A stretch of 32,707 bases of DNA from NCBI RefSeq assembly GCF_046483665.1, contig NZ_JAWOCR010000035.1:1-32707 (forward strand). The letters run 5' to 3'. Each line of letters begins with the position of its first letter. Within the stretch, counting starts at the first letter, position 1. This DNA is from Thiohalophilus sp046483665. Its GTDB lineage: Bacteria; Pseudomonadota; Gammaproteobacteria; UBA6429; Thiohalophilaceae. Made by a program: the position numbers and the translations under genes. Of this stretch, positions 22,133 to 28,966 are shown piece after piece. Below the pieces are notes generated by a model. The model did no database searches, had not been told where the DNA came from, and saw only the letters and a list, made by a program, of their open reading frames with translations.

Positions 22133-22720
22133 ATGCGGTTATTGTCTATTCGATTTCTTCTTCCCTGTTTGCTTGGCCTGTTTGTTTCTGTGGCCAGCGC
22201 CGGGCCGCTGGAGGAGGGTCGGCAGGCCTACGAGGCGAGCAATTACGAACAGGCTCGTAAACTGTGGGAGCCCCTGGCGGCAAAGAACGATCCCGACGCG
22301 CTGTTTAACATTGGCCTGCTGTATATGCAGGGCAAGGGCGTCAAACAGGATGCGCGTACCGCCATGGAGTGGTTTAAACAGGCCGCGCAATACGGCAGTG
22401 TCGATGCGGCCTACAACCTGGGCATGCTGTATGCCGACGGTCGTGGCGTTTACCCCAGTCCCAAAGACGCAATCTACTGGTGGCGACAGGCGGCCGAAGT
22501 GGGGCATGCCGAATCACAGTACAATCTCGGCGTCATGCTCGCCTATGGCCGCGGCACGACCCGCCAGCTCAGCGAAGCCCTCACCTGGTGGGAAGCTGCC
22601 GCCCGGCAGGGCAATGCCAACGCCATCCGCGCCCTGGCCATGACGTACGAACAGGGCATGTTCGACATCGCCCCCGACCCCGAGCAGGCGCAGCAGTGGC
22701 GGCAATTGCTGGGAGATTAA
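22133..22720 (+). CDS. Sel1-repeat (TPR-like) exported protein
   Basis: The 195-residue protein starts at ATG 22133 behind AGGAGG (7-base spacing). It has a signal peptide (MRLLSIRFLLPCLLGLF ending near VASA-G) and is otherwise built of about four Sel1-like repeats with the A-x-x-x-L-G-x-x-Y/M core: 'PDALFNIGLLYMQGKGV', 'VDAAYNLGMLYADGRGV', 'AESQYNLGVMLAYGRGT' and 'ANAIRALAMTYEQGMF'. Such solenoids mediate protein contacts in the envelope; no partner can be named. It is transcribed alone as far as can be seen. An in-frame start at 22109 would lie upstream of the ribosome-binding site and is rejected. Confidence 0.88.
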   Translation: MRLLSIRFLLPCLLGLFVSVASAGPLEEGRQAYEASNYEQARKLWEPLAAKNDPDALFNIGLLYMQGKGVKQDARTAMEWFKQAAQYGSVDAAYNLGMLYADGRGVYPSPKDAIYWWRQAAEVGHAESQYNLGVMLAYGRGTTRQLSEALTWWEAAARQGNANAIRALAMTYEQGMFDIAPDPEQAQQWRQLLGD

Positions 22721-23150
22721 GCAAGCACCTGGTTTGAGGTAAATACAGGGTACTCAAGCCGCTGTTGGTATTTCCTGTCCTAATTATACTCTCGCAGAGA
22801 CGCGAAGCCCGCCAAGGGATGAGTGATATCAATTTCTCTGCGTCTTGGCGTCTCTGCGAGAGGAAGCTTTTCCTTCTATAGCACACCATGCCAACGCAGA
22901 TATAACCACCGAAACTCTGAGTTCACCGAAGAACACTGAATAACCAATGAATTTAATAATCAGTGGATTCGGTGTTGCAGTTGAAAAACGCTGAACACCC
23001 GGATCTCTGCGCGATGTACAGGGATGTACAAGTGTCGCGGGAGGCAGGATGACCTGAGCAACGCGAAAAATGCTGAATGAAACCCGATGGGGTTCTACAG
23101 TGAGCCGAGAGAGACCCTCTGCGTTCTTCTCTTTTATGAAAAACAGGCAC
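22721..23150. repeat. Gene-free stretch with repeat elements
   Basis: No credible gene is seen between the Sel1 gene and the porin terminator. It holds a CTCTCGCAGAG...CTCTGCGAGAG element (22789-22862) and a block with CACCGAA/TTCGGTG inverses (about 22905-22980). A segment with GATGTACAGGGATGTACA (near 23015) and a REP-like hairpin AACCC/GGGTT followed by CTAC (23081-23098) complete it. Confidence 0.7.
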
Positions 23151-23183
23151 AAAAAAAACCCTGACACTCTCACACGTCAGGGT
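23151..23183 (-). terminator. Rho-independent terminator of the porin gene
   Basis: Read on the minus strand, ACCCTGAC and GTCAGGGT form a stem around a 10-base loop, followed by eight T residues. It lies about 85 bp after the porin stop. Confidence 0.9.
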
Positions 23184-23268
23184 ACTCAAGCACACATAAC
23201 AACTCTCGGAGCGACGGCAACGTCCCTGTTGCCGACTTTCCGTGCTCTTTTATTCTGTCAATCCGGTT

Positions 23269-24243
23269 TTAGAATTTCAGAACCAGGCCGGCGCCGAGGA
23301 AGGTGTCATCCTTGTCGGTCGTGCTGCCTACTTCTTCTTCCACATTGGAGTACATCACATAACCGCTGGTCTTCTTGTCGAACTTGTGATCGATACCCAC
23401 GGCCATCAGGGTGCCTTCACGTGCAGTGGTTTCGTTGTCTTCTACCGTGATGTATTGCGCCTTGAAGGAATTTTTGGCACTGATCTTGGTCTTGAAGCTC
23501 ACACCCAGCCAGTCTTCGTCTTGACCCGTAGTCGTGGCCCCTTCAACACCAGACTGCCACAGCAGACCAACTTGCATGTTGCCCATCTTGTAGGTACCGA
23601 CCAGACGGGTCAGGCTGTTTTCAGCTGAGCCATCGGTATCATCGTAAGAGTCCTGCGCCAGAGCCACATACAGCGGACCATCACTATAGGCGATAGAAGC
23701 AGAGATAGAGTCAGCCGGGCCGTCACCGCCAGTGGTACCATCACCTTCACCCGGGATCAGGGCAATGGCGTACTTGATATTGCCGGACTTGCCCAGATAG
23801 GCCAGGACGTTATCCAGACGGTTTTCACCATCCTGGTCACCGGCGTTTTTCAGGTCACCCGAGGTATCGCCAAACAGATCGAATTTACCCTGGGCCATTT
23901 TCAGCGGCGTATCATGACGGCCGAAACGGACCTGGCCCCAGCTGCCTTTCAAACCGGCATACATGTTACGACGGTCGAAACCGGCATCGTCACCTTCCTC
24001 ATAATCAACCTGCCATTCGAACTTGTAGATAGCGGAAAGGCCATTGCCCAGATCGCGGTCACCCTTGACGCCAACGCGCGAGGCATGACTCTGCAGCTGC
24101 CAGTTGTCGTTACCGCCAGCAGTGCCATCTTCAACATTGCCATAGGACAGGTGAACCTTGCCATAGACGCTCGGAGCGGCCTGGGCCATCATCGGTACTG
24201 CCAGTGAACCCGCTACTGCAAGTGCAATCAATTTCTTATTCAT
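23269..24243 (-). CDS. Outer-membrane porin (Gram-negative Porin_4 type)
   Basis: The 324-residue protein has a signal peptide (MNKKLIALAVAGSLAVPMMA, cleavage near AQA-AP). The mature start SVYGKVHLSYGNV is typical, with alternating amphipathic strands, an acidic loop rich in Gly and Asp (about 115-180) and a C-terminal strand ending in Phe (GAGLVLKF), the BAM recognition end. It resembles trimeric general porins of beta- and gammaproteobacteria. Aromatic and acidic residues dominate the loops, so anion selectivity is not evident. Two PhoB-box-like repeats lie upstream (24324-24362), which with the neighbouring pst genes would suit a phosphate-regulated porin; this is inference. The mRNA leader carries two small hairpins (24263-24286). 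A GGGGAAGAG sequence precedes the ATG. Confidence 0.88.
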   Translation of the reverse strand: MNKKLIALAVAGSLAVPMMAQAAPSVYGKVHLSYGNVEDGTAGGNDNWQLQSHASRVGVKGDRDLGNGLSAIYKFEWQVDYEEGDDAGFDRRNMYAGLKGSWGQVRFGRHDTPLKMAQGKFDLFGDTSGDLKNAGDQDGENRLDNVLAYLGKSGNIKYAIALIPGEGDGTTGGDGPADSISASIAYSDGPLYVALAQDSYDDTDGSAENSLTRLVGTYKMGNMQVGLLWQSGVEGATTTGQDEDWLGVSFKTKISAKNSFKAQYITVEDNETTAREGTLMAVGIDHKFDKKTSGYVMYSNVEEEVGSTTDKDDTFLGAGLVLKF

Positions 24244-24262
24244 GTCTCTTCCCCAAAAGTTT

Positions 24263-24286
24263 GTTGTAACAACGCAACACGTGTTG
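24263..24286 (-). other. Two palindromes in the porin mRNA leader
   Basis: CAACACGTGTTG (24275-24286, perfect 12-bp palindrome) and GTTGTAACAAC (24263-24273) lie just upstream of the porin ribosome-binding site. They could form leader hairpins that affect stability or translation, or be an operator. Confidence 0.45.
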
Positions 24287-24323
24287 TGTGCAAATGAACG
24301 GGGACGAGTTTGTGGTTGATCTC

Positions 24324-24362
24324 TTACAGTAGCGTTAACAGGAGATGAAGTTTTTATGACGC
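24324..24362 (-). promoter_or_regulatory. Candidate tandem Pho boxes upstream of the porin
   Basis: On the minus strand GCGTCAT-AAAA-ACTTCAT (24362-24345) is followed after 3 bases by CTGTTAA-CGCT-ACTGTAA (24341-24324). Both resemble the 7-4-7 Pho box but match it less well than the pst sites, and the -10 downstream is poor. Confidence 0.4.
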
Positions 24363-24418
24363 TTCGGTCGGATTCGCCGCCAACGGTCGCTTAACAGGCT
24401 TACTCCACCAGATGAATC

Positions 24419-24427
24419 TGCTATGAT
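24419..24427 (+). promoter_or_regulatory. Extended -10 promoter of the ABC ATPase gene
   Basis: TG-C-TATGAT (24419-24427) is an extended -10 element, about 35 bp upstream of the GTG start. No convincing -35 is seen. Confidence 0.5.
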
Positions 24428-24461
24428 GTGTCCCTGAAATGTTTGAATATCAGGGTGTTAC

Positions 24462-25508
24462 GTGGACCAGCCGCTGCTCGAGCTGAAAAATATCGAATGC
24501 CGCCATCGCGGCGTGATTGCCGTTGAAAACCTGAATCTGCATGTCAACCAGGGCGATCTGGTCTGTCTGCTGGGCCCCAGCGGTTGCGGCAAGACTACGG
24601 TATTACGGGCCATTGCCGGCTTTCAGCCCCTGCACAGCGGGGAAATCCGGCTACGGGAACAACGCATTTCCTATCCCGGCTACACGCTGGCCCCGGAAAA
24701 GCGCCATATCGGCATGGTGTTTCAGGACTATGCCCTGTTCCCGCACATGGATGTCTGCGGCAATATCACCTTTGGTCTGCGAAACCTGGGCAAGTCCGAG
24801 TGCCAGCAGCTGGCCAATGAAATGCTCGAAGTGGTCGGCCTCGCCGGCATGGGGAATCGCTATATTCACGAACTGTCCGGCGGCCAGCAACAACGGGTCG
24901 CCCTGGCCCGGGCACTGGCGCCGCGCCCCGAGCTGATTCTGATGGATGAGCCGTTCTCCAATCTCGATATTGATATGCGCGAGCGGTTAAGCAACGAGGT
25001 ACGCCAGATCCTCAAGCAGCAGGGCACCAGCGGCATCCTGGTGACGCACGATCAGCACGAGGCCTTTGCCATGGGCGATCAGATCAGCGTCATGAGCGAA
25101 GGCCATATCCTGCAACGGGACACGGCCTATAACCTGTATCACTCCCCGGCCAACCGGTTCGTCGCCGATTTTATCGGTCAGGGGGTCTTTGTTCGGGGAA
25201 CACTGGTCAGCCCGGAGACAGTCAAAACCACTCTGGGGACGATCAGCGGCGATCGGGCCTATGAGTGGGAGCCCGGCACGGAAGTGGAATTACTCCTGCG
25301 TCCGGATGATATCGTCTTTGACCCGGAAGGGTCGTTACAGGGGAAGGTATTGCAACGGGCTTTCAAGGGTGCGGAGATTCTGTATACCCTGCAGCTGCAA
25401 GACCAGACCGAAGTCCTCTCCCTGTTCCCAAGCCATCACGATTTTGCCATCGGTGAGCAAGTCACGGTCAGCCTGGCGCTGGATCACATGGTGGTGTTTC
25501 CGCTATAA
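24462..25508 (+). CDS. ABC transporter ATP-binding protein, FbpC/PotA-like
   Basis: The 348-residue ATPase has Walker A GPSGCGKTT (38-46), Q-loop FQDYALFPH, signature LSGGQQQR (138-145), Walker B LILMDEP (158-164) and the H-loop in LVTHDQHEA. A C-terminal TOBE-type domain follows (about 245-345, with LLLRPDDIVF). This is the importer class that energises uptake of ferric iron, polyamines, sulfate or similar. The FbpC (ferric) subgroup fits best by general resemblance. No permease or binding-protein gene is adjacent, so it either serves a complex encoded elsewhere or is a remnant. Translation starts at GTG 24462 behind AGGGTG; the ATG at 24439 is out of frame. It diverges from the porin gene. 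Confidence 0.82.
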   Translation: MDQPLLELKNIECRHRGVIAVENLNLHVNQGDLVCLLGPSGCGKTTVLRAIAGFQPLHSGEIRLREQRISYPGYTLAPEKRHIGMVFQDYALFPHMDVCGNITFGLRNLGKSECQQLANEMLEVVGLAGMGNRYIHELSGGQQQRVALARALAPRPELILMDEPFSNLDIDMRERLSNEVRQILKQQGTSGILVTHDQHEAFAMGDQISVMSEGHILQRDTAYNLYHSPANRFVADFIGQGVFVRGTLVSPETVKTTLGTISGDRAYEWEPGTEVELLLRPDDIVFDPEGSLQGKVLQRAFKGAEILYTLQLQDQTEVLSLFPSHHDFAIGEQVTVSLALDHMVVFPL

Positions 25509-25516
25509 GAAGAGGG

Positions 25517-25671
25517 GCTAGCTGCTAGGAACTAGTAACTAGATAAACGCGCAAGGGCGTTACACGCCCCTGCTCTGAACCTCTGCCGACTGCTAACTTA
25601 GCCCGCAGTTCGCCGGACACCGCTGGCGCTTTGTCCGGCCTACTCCTGTCGACTACTAACTACTAACTTAG
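25517..25671. repeat. CTAGTAA/CTACTAA heptamer island with REP-like hairpin
   Basis: Heptamer-like arrays stand at 25517-25542 (CTGCTAG, GAACTAG, TAACTAG), around 25588-25602, and at 25651-25671 (CTACTAA, CTACTAA, CTTAG). The interior has a REP-like hairpin GCCGGACA/TGTCCGGC (25612-25639) followed by CTAC (25640-25643), similar in layout to E. coli REP. The last array contains the phoU stop codon (25668-25670). Confidence 0.82.
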
Positions 25672-26378
25672 CTCTTCCTCGCATCGCGCTCGACCTGTTC
25701 CAGGCTAATGTGACGTACATCCTTGCCCTTCACCAGATAAATCACATACTCGCAGATATTGCGGGCGCGATCACCGATACGCTCCAGGGAACGGGCTGAC
25801 CACATCATGTTGATGACTTCGGGAATGGAGCGGGGATCTTCCATCATGTAGGTCATTAATTCGCGCAGGATACTTTCGTATTGTTTATCGATCTTGAGGT
25901 CCTGACGCGCGACATCAATGGCCATGTCCGCATCCATGCGGGCAAAGGTATCCAGCGAGTCATGCAGCATCTTGTGCGCTCGCTCTCCCATATGAATGAT
26001 GCCGGTAATCATCTTGTTATCACTGCTGGATTCAGCAAAGTGCATCGCCATACGGCCTATTCGCTCGGCTTCGTCACCTATCCGTTCAAGGTCGGTAATG
26101 GTCTTGATTACGGCAATCACCAGACGCAGATCGCTCGCTGCTGGCTGACGCTTGGCAATAATCTGGGTACATTCCTCGTCGATCTGAACTTCCAGGGCAT
26201 TGACTTTGTAATCGCTGGTAATAACGATTTCAGCCAGGGCTTCATCCCGGTCAGTCAGTGCCTTGATAGCATCACCGAGTTGCTGCTCGACAATGCCGCC
26301 CATCTGCATAACAAGATTACGGACATCTTCCAGCTCCTCGTCAAACTGATGGGAAATGTGTTCGCCTAATTTATCCAT
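25668..26378 (-). CDS. phoU: Phosphate transport regulator PhoU
   Basis: The 236-residue all-helical protein has the two tandem PhoU three-helix repeats. Each carries its metal-binding E/D-x-x-x-D signature: DLERIGDEAERIGRMA (about 96-111) and SLERIGDRARNICEY (about 195-210). PhoU links the Pst transporter to the PhoR-PhoB system, keeping the Pho regulon off when phosphate is plentiful. It is the last gene of pstC-pstA-pstB-phoU, 50 bp after pstB, with AGGGA 6 bases before the ATG. The stop codon comes from a heptamer array. phoB and phoR are not in this window. Confidence 0.96.
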   Translation of the reverse strand: MDKLGEHISHQFDEELEDVRNLVMQMGGIVEQQLGDAIKALTDRDEALAEIVITSDYKVNALEVQIDEECTQIIAKRQPAASDLRLVIAVIKTITDLERIGDEAERIGRMAMHFAESSSDNKMITGIIHMGERAHKMLHDSLDTFARMDADMAIDVARQDLKIDKQYESILRELMTYMMEDPRSIPEVINMMWSARSLERIGDRARNICEYVIYLVKGKDVRHISLEQVERDARKS

Positions 26379-26428
26379 GTCATATCCCTGCTAAATCGTT
26401 GCGTGGTGGCTTGCTGTTCTCCGGCGTT

Positions 26429-27262
26429 TTAGCCATAACGGCCGGTGATATAGTCTTCGGTCTTTTTCTGGCTCGGATTGGTAAACAGGGTATTGGTATC
26501 CTGAAATTCGACGACCTCGCCAAGATACATAAACGCTGTGTAGTCCGAGACTCGGGCGGCCTGTTGCATGTTATGGGTAACGATAACAATCGTATACTTT
26601 TTCTTGAGCTCGTAAATCAGCTCCTCGATTTTGAGCGTGGAGATCGGATCCAGCGCCGAAGCCGGTTCGTCCAGCAACAGTACTTCCGGCTCAATGGCGA
26701 TGGCGCGGGCGATTACCAGACGTTGCTGCTGACCACCAGAGAGGCCCAGGGCATTCTCCTGCAGCCGATCCTTGACCTCGTCCCACAGGGCCGCCCCCTT
26801 GAGGGCCTTTTCCACACTCTCGTCGAGACGCCGCTTGTCCTTGACGCCCTGGATGCGTAATCCGTAGGCCACATTCTCGTAGACACTCTTGGGAAAAGGG
26901 TTCGGTTTCTGGAACACCATGCCTACCTTGCGGCGCAATTCGGCAACATTGACCTTCTTGGTATAGATATTCTCGCCATCGAGGGTGATCTTGCCCTCGA
27001 CCCGGCAGATATCCACCAGATCGTTCATCCGGTTGAAACAGCGCAGCAGGGTTGATTTGCCGCAGCCACTGGGGCCGATGAAAGCCGTCACCTTGTGTTC
27101 GGGGATCCCCATGTTGATATTAAACAGTGCCTGGGTCGGCCCGTAGTACAGGTTCAGGTCCTCCACCTGTATCACCAGATTCTCGTCTTCAAAATGCACG
27201 TTATCCTGTGCGCGATCCAGGTTATCCAGGTTGATACCGTGTGTCATATTATCAGGAGTCAT
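26429..27262 (-). CDS. pstB: Phosphate ABC transporter ATP-binding protein PstB
   Basis: The 277-residue ATPase drives high-affinity phosphate import through PstC/PstA. Motifs: Walker A GPSGCGKST (63-71), Q-loop VFQKPNPFPKSVYEN (typical of PstB), signature LSGGQQQRL (174-182), Walker B VLLLDEPASALDP and H-loop VTHNMQQAARVSD. The C-terminal GEVVEFQDTNTLFTNP and EDYITGRYG are family hallmarks. The N-terminus is about 20 residues longer than in E. coli. A second in-frame ATG (27247) would shorten it, but neither start has a strong ribosome-binding site. It lies 21 bp after pstA. Confidence 0.96.
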   Translation of the reverse strand: MTPDNMTHGINLDNLDRAQDNVHFEDENLVIQVEDLNLYYGPTQALFNINMGIPEHKVTAFIGPSGCGKSTLLRCFNRMNDLVDICRVEGKITLDGENIYTKKVNVAELRRKVGMVFQKPNPFPKSVYENVAYGLRIQGVKDKRRLDESVEKALKGAALWDEVKDRLQENALGLSGGQQQRLVIARAIAIEPEVLLLDEPASALDPISTLKIEELIYELKKKYTIVIVTHNMQQAARVSDYTAFMYLGEVVEFQDTNTLFTNPSQKKTEDYITGRYG

Positions 27263-27283
27263 AATTTTATCTTCTGCCAGTTT

Positions 27284-28939
27284 TTAACCGCTTTCAAGTG
27301 CCCGATGCTTCTCACGCAGGCGATTACGGATGTATATCGCACTCAGGTTGAGGGCGATGATGACCAGAATCAACAGCAGCGAGGTCGCGTAAACCAGCGG
27401 CCGGGCCGCCTCGACATTGGGGCTCTGGAAGCCGACATCATAGATGTGGAAACCCAGATGCATGAATTTACGTTCCATATGCAGGTACGGGAAATTGCCG
27501 TCCAACGGTAGTGAGGGCGCCAGCTTGACCACACCGACCAGCATCAAGGGCGCCACCTCGCCGGCGGCACGCGCGACGGCCAGAATCAGGCCGGTCATCA
27601 TCGCCGGTGAGGCCATCGGAATCACGGTCCGCCACAGGGTCTCGGCCTTGGTGGCCCCCAGCGCCAGACTGCCTTCGCGAATTGAACTGGGAATCCGACT
27701 CAAGCCTTCCTCGGTGGAAACGATCACCACCGGCAGGGTGAGCAGTGCCAGGGTCAGTGACGACCAGAGGATGCCCGGTGTTCCGAAGGTAGGCGCCGGC
27801 AGGGCCTCGGGGAAAAACAGCTGGTCGATATTGCCGCCCAGGAAATAGATAAAGAAGCCCAGGCCGAACACCCCGTAAACGATCGACGGCACCCCGGCCA
27901 GGTTATTCACCGCAATCCGGATGGTACGAATGATCGGCCCCTGGGTGGCGTATTCGCGCAAGTAGATAGCGGCAATGACCCCGAAAGGCGTTACCAGTAC
28001 CGACATGATCAACACCATCATCACGGTGCCGAAAATCGCGGGAAAAATGCCGCCCTCGGTATTGGCCTCGCGCGGCTCGCCGCTGACAAATTCCCAGACC
28101 TTGGCAAAATAGAACCCCATCTTGCCCATAATACCCATGCTATTGGGGTAATAGACCCGCACAATTTTTGCCAGGGGGATTTCGATCTGGCGGCCACTCA
28201 TAGTCTCGGCCAGAATACTGTCGCGGCGAATCTGGCTGTACAGTTCATTCATTGATTCGAGCAGGGTTTCGTATTCGGCGTTCAGTGCGTCACGCCGATT
28301 GGCAAGTTCCTGCTGCTTCTGTGGCGTCAGTTCATTTTCAAGTTCCAGCGCACGCTCTTCCAGACGCAGGCGTTCCATCTGGTAGTTGATCGAACCGATC
28401 TCACCTTTCTGGATATCCTTGATGCGATCATGCAGTTCGGTGGCGCGCTCCAGACGGACTTCCAGTTCCTGCTGGGCATTCTCGCCTTCGGCGACAACCT
28501 GACCATTTTCTTTTACCTGACGCAGGAAACCGTAAAAATTACCCCATTCGTGGCGTTCGATGACCAGCAGGTTTTCGGGATACTCGATATCCTGAACAAA
28601 ATCGGCAAAGACCACCTGGAAATCCGCACCGGTCACGTCACGGTTGCCGGTCTTGATCAGATAGCGGGTCAGTTTCTCGCTCTCGAAATCGAATTCATAA
28701 CCACTGCTTTCGGCCTGAACCCGCGGGATGGTCTCGACCGAGTCGATCTCGCCAACCAGGCGCGTGGTCTCGCCCGAAGGCAGTACATACTGGGCGTCGA
28801 TCACAGCGCTGGGCCAGAAATAACTCAGCCCCCGCACGCCAATGAGCAACATCAGTCCGAATACCATGATCAGACTGACACTGACGGCACCGGCGTTGAG
28901 CCAGATCCAGGGTTGTCCCGATTTGAACCAGCTATTCAT
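27284..28939 (-). CDS. pstA: Phosphate ABC transporter permease PstA, long form
   Basis: The 551-residue protein is nearly twice the length of E. coli PstA (about 296). After TM1 (about 15-38) it has a periplasmic insertion (about 40-285) that includes a Glu/Arg-rich coiled coil (about 153-242). The permease core begins near residue 295, with the EAA loop EGSLALGATKAETLWRTVIP (422-441) contacting PstB and the family motif ARAAGEVAPLM. Long PstA proteins of this type occur in pseudomonads and relatives alongside long PstC, as here. GAGGAA lies 7 bases before ATG 28939, and the gene follows pstC by 27 bp. Confidence 0.94.
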   Translation of the reverse strand: MNSWFKSGQPWIWLNAGAVSVSLIMVFGLMLLIGVRGLSYFWPSAVIDAQYVLPSGETTRLVGEIDSVETIPRVQAESSGYEFDFESEKLTRYLIKTGNRDVTGADFQVVFADFVQDIEYPENLLVIERHEWGNFYGFLRQVKENGQVVAEGENAQQELEVRLERATELHDRIKDIQKGEIGSINYQMERLRLEERALELENELTPQKQQELANRRDALNAEYETLLESMNELYSQIRRDSILAETMSGRQIEIPLAKIVRVYYPNSMGIMGKMGFYFAKVWEFVSGEPREANTEGGIFPAIFGTVMMVLIMSVLVTPFGVIAAIYLREYATQGPIIRTIRIAVNNLAGVPSIVYGVFGLGFFIYFLGGNIDQLFFPEALPAPTFGTPGILWSSLTLALLTLPVVIVSTEEGLSRIPSSIREGSLALGATKAETLWRTVIPMASPAMMTGLILAVARAAGEVAPLMLVGVVKLAPSLPLDGNFPYLHMERKFMHLGFHIYDVGFQSPNVEAARPLVYATSLLLILVIIALNLSAIYIRNRLREKHRALESG

Positions 28940-28966
28940 CGAATTTCCTCAAGATTCCCATTCGGG

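Noticed and set aside
22900..23110. A possible decayed gene between the Sel1 gene and the porin
   Set aside because: Short frames of up to about 126 codons cross it and overlap the porin, but no family pattern or ribosome-binding site supports any of them.
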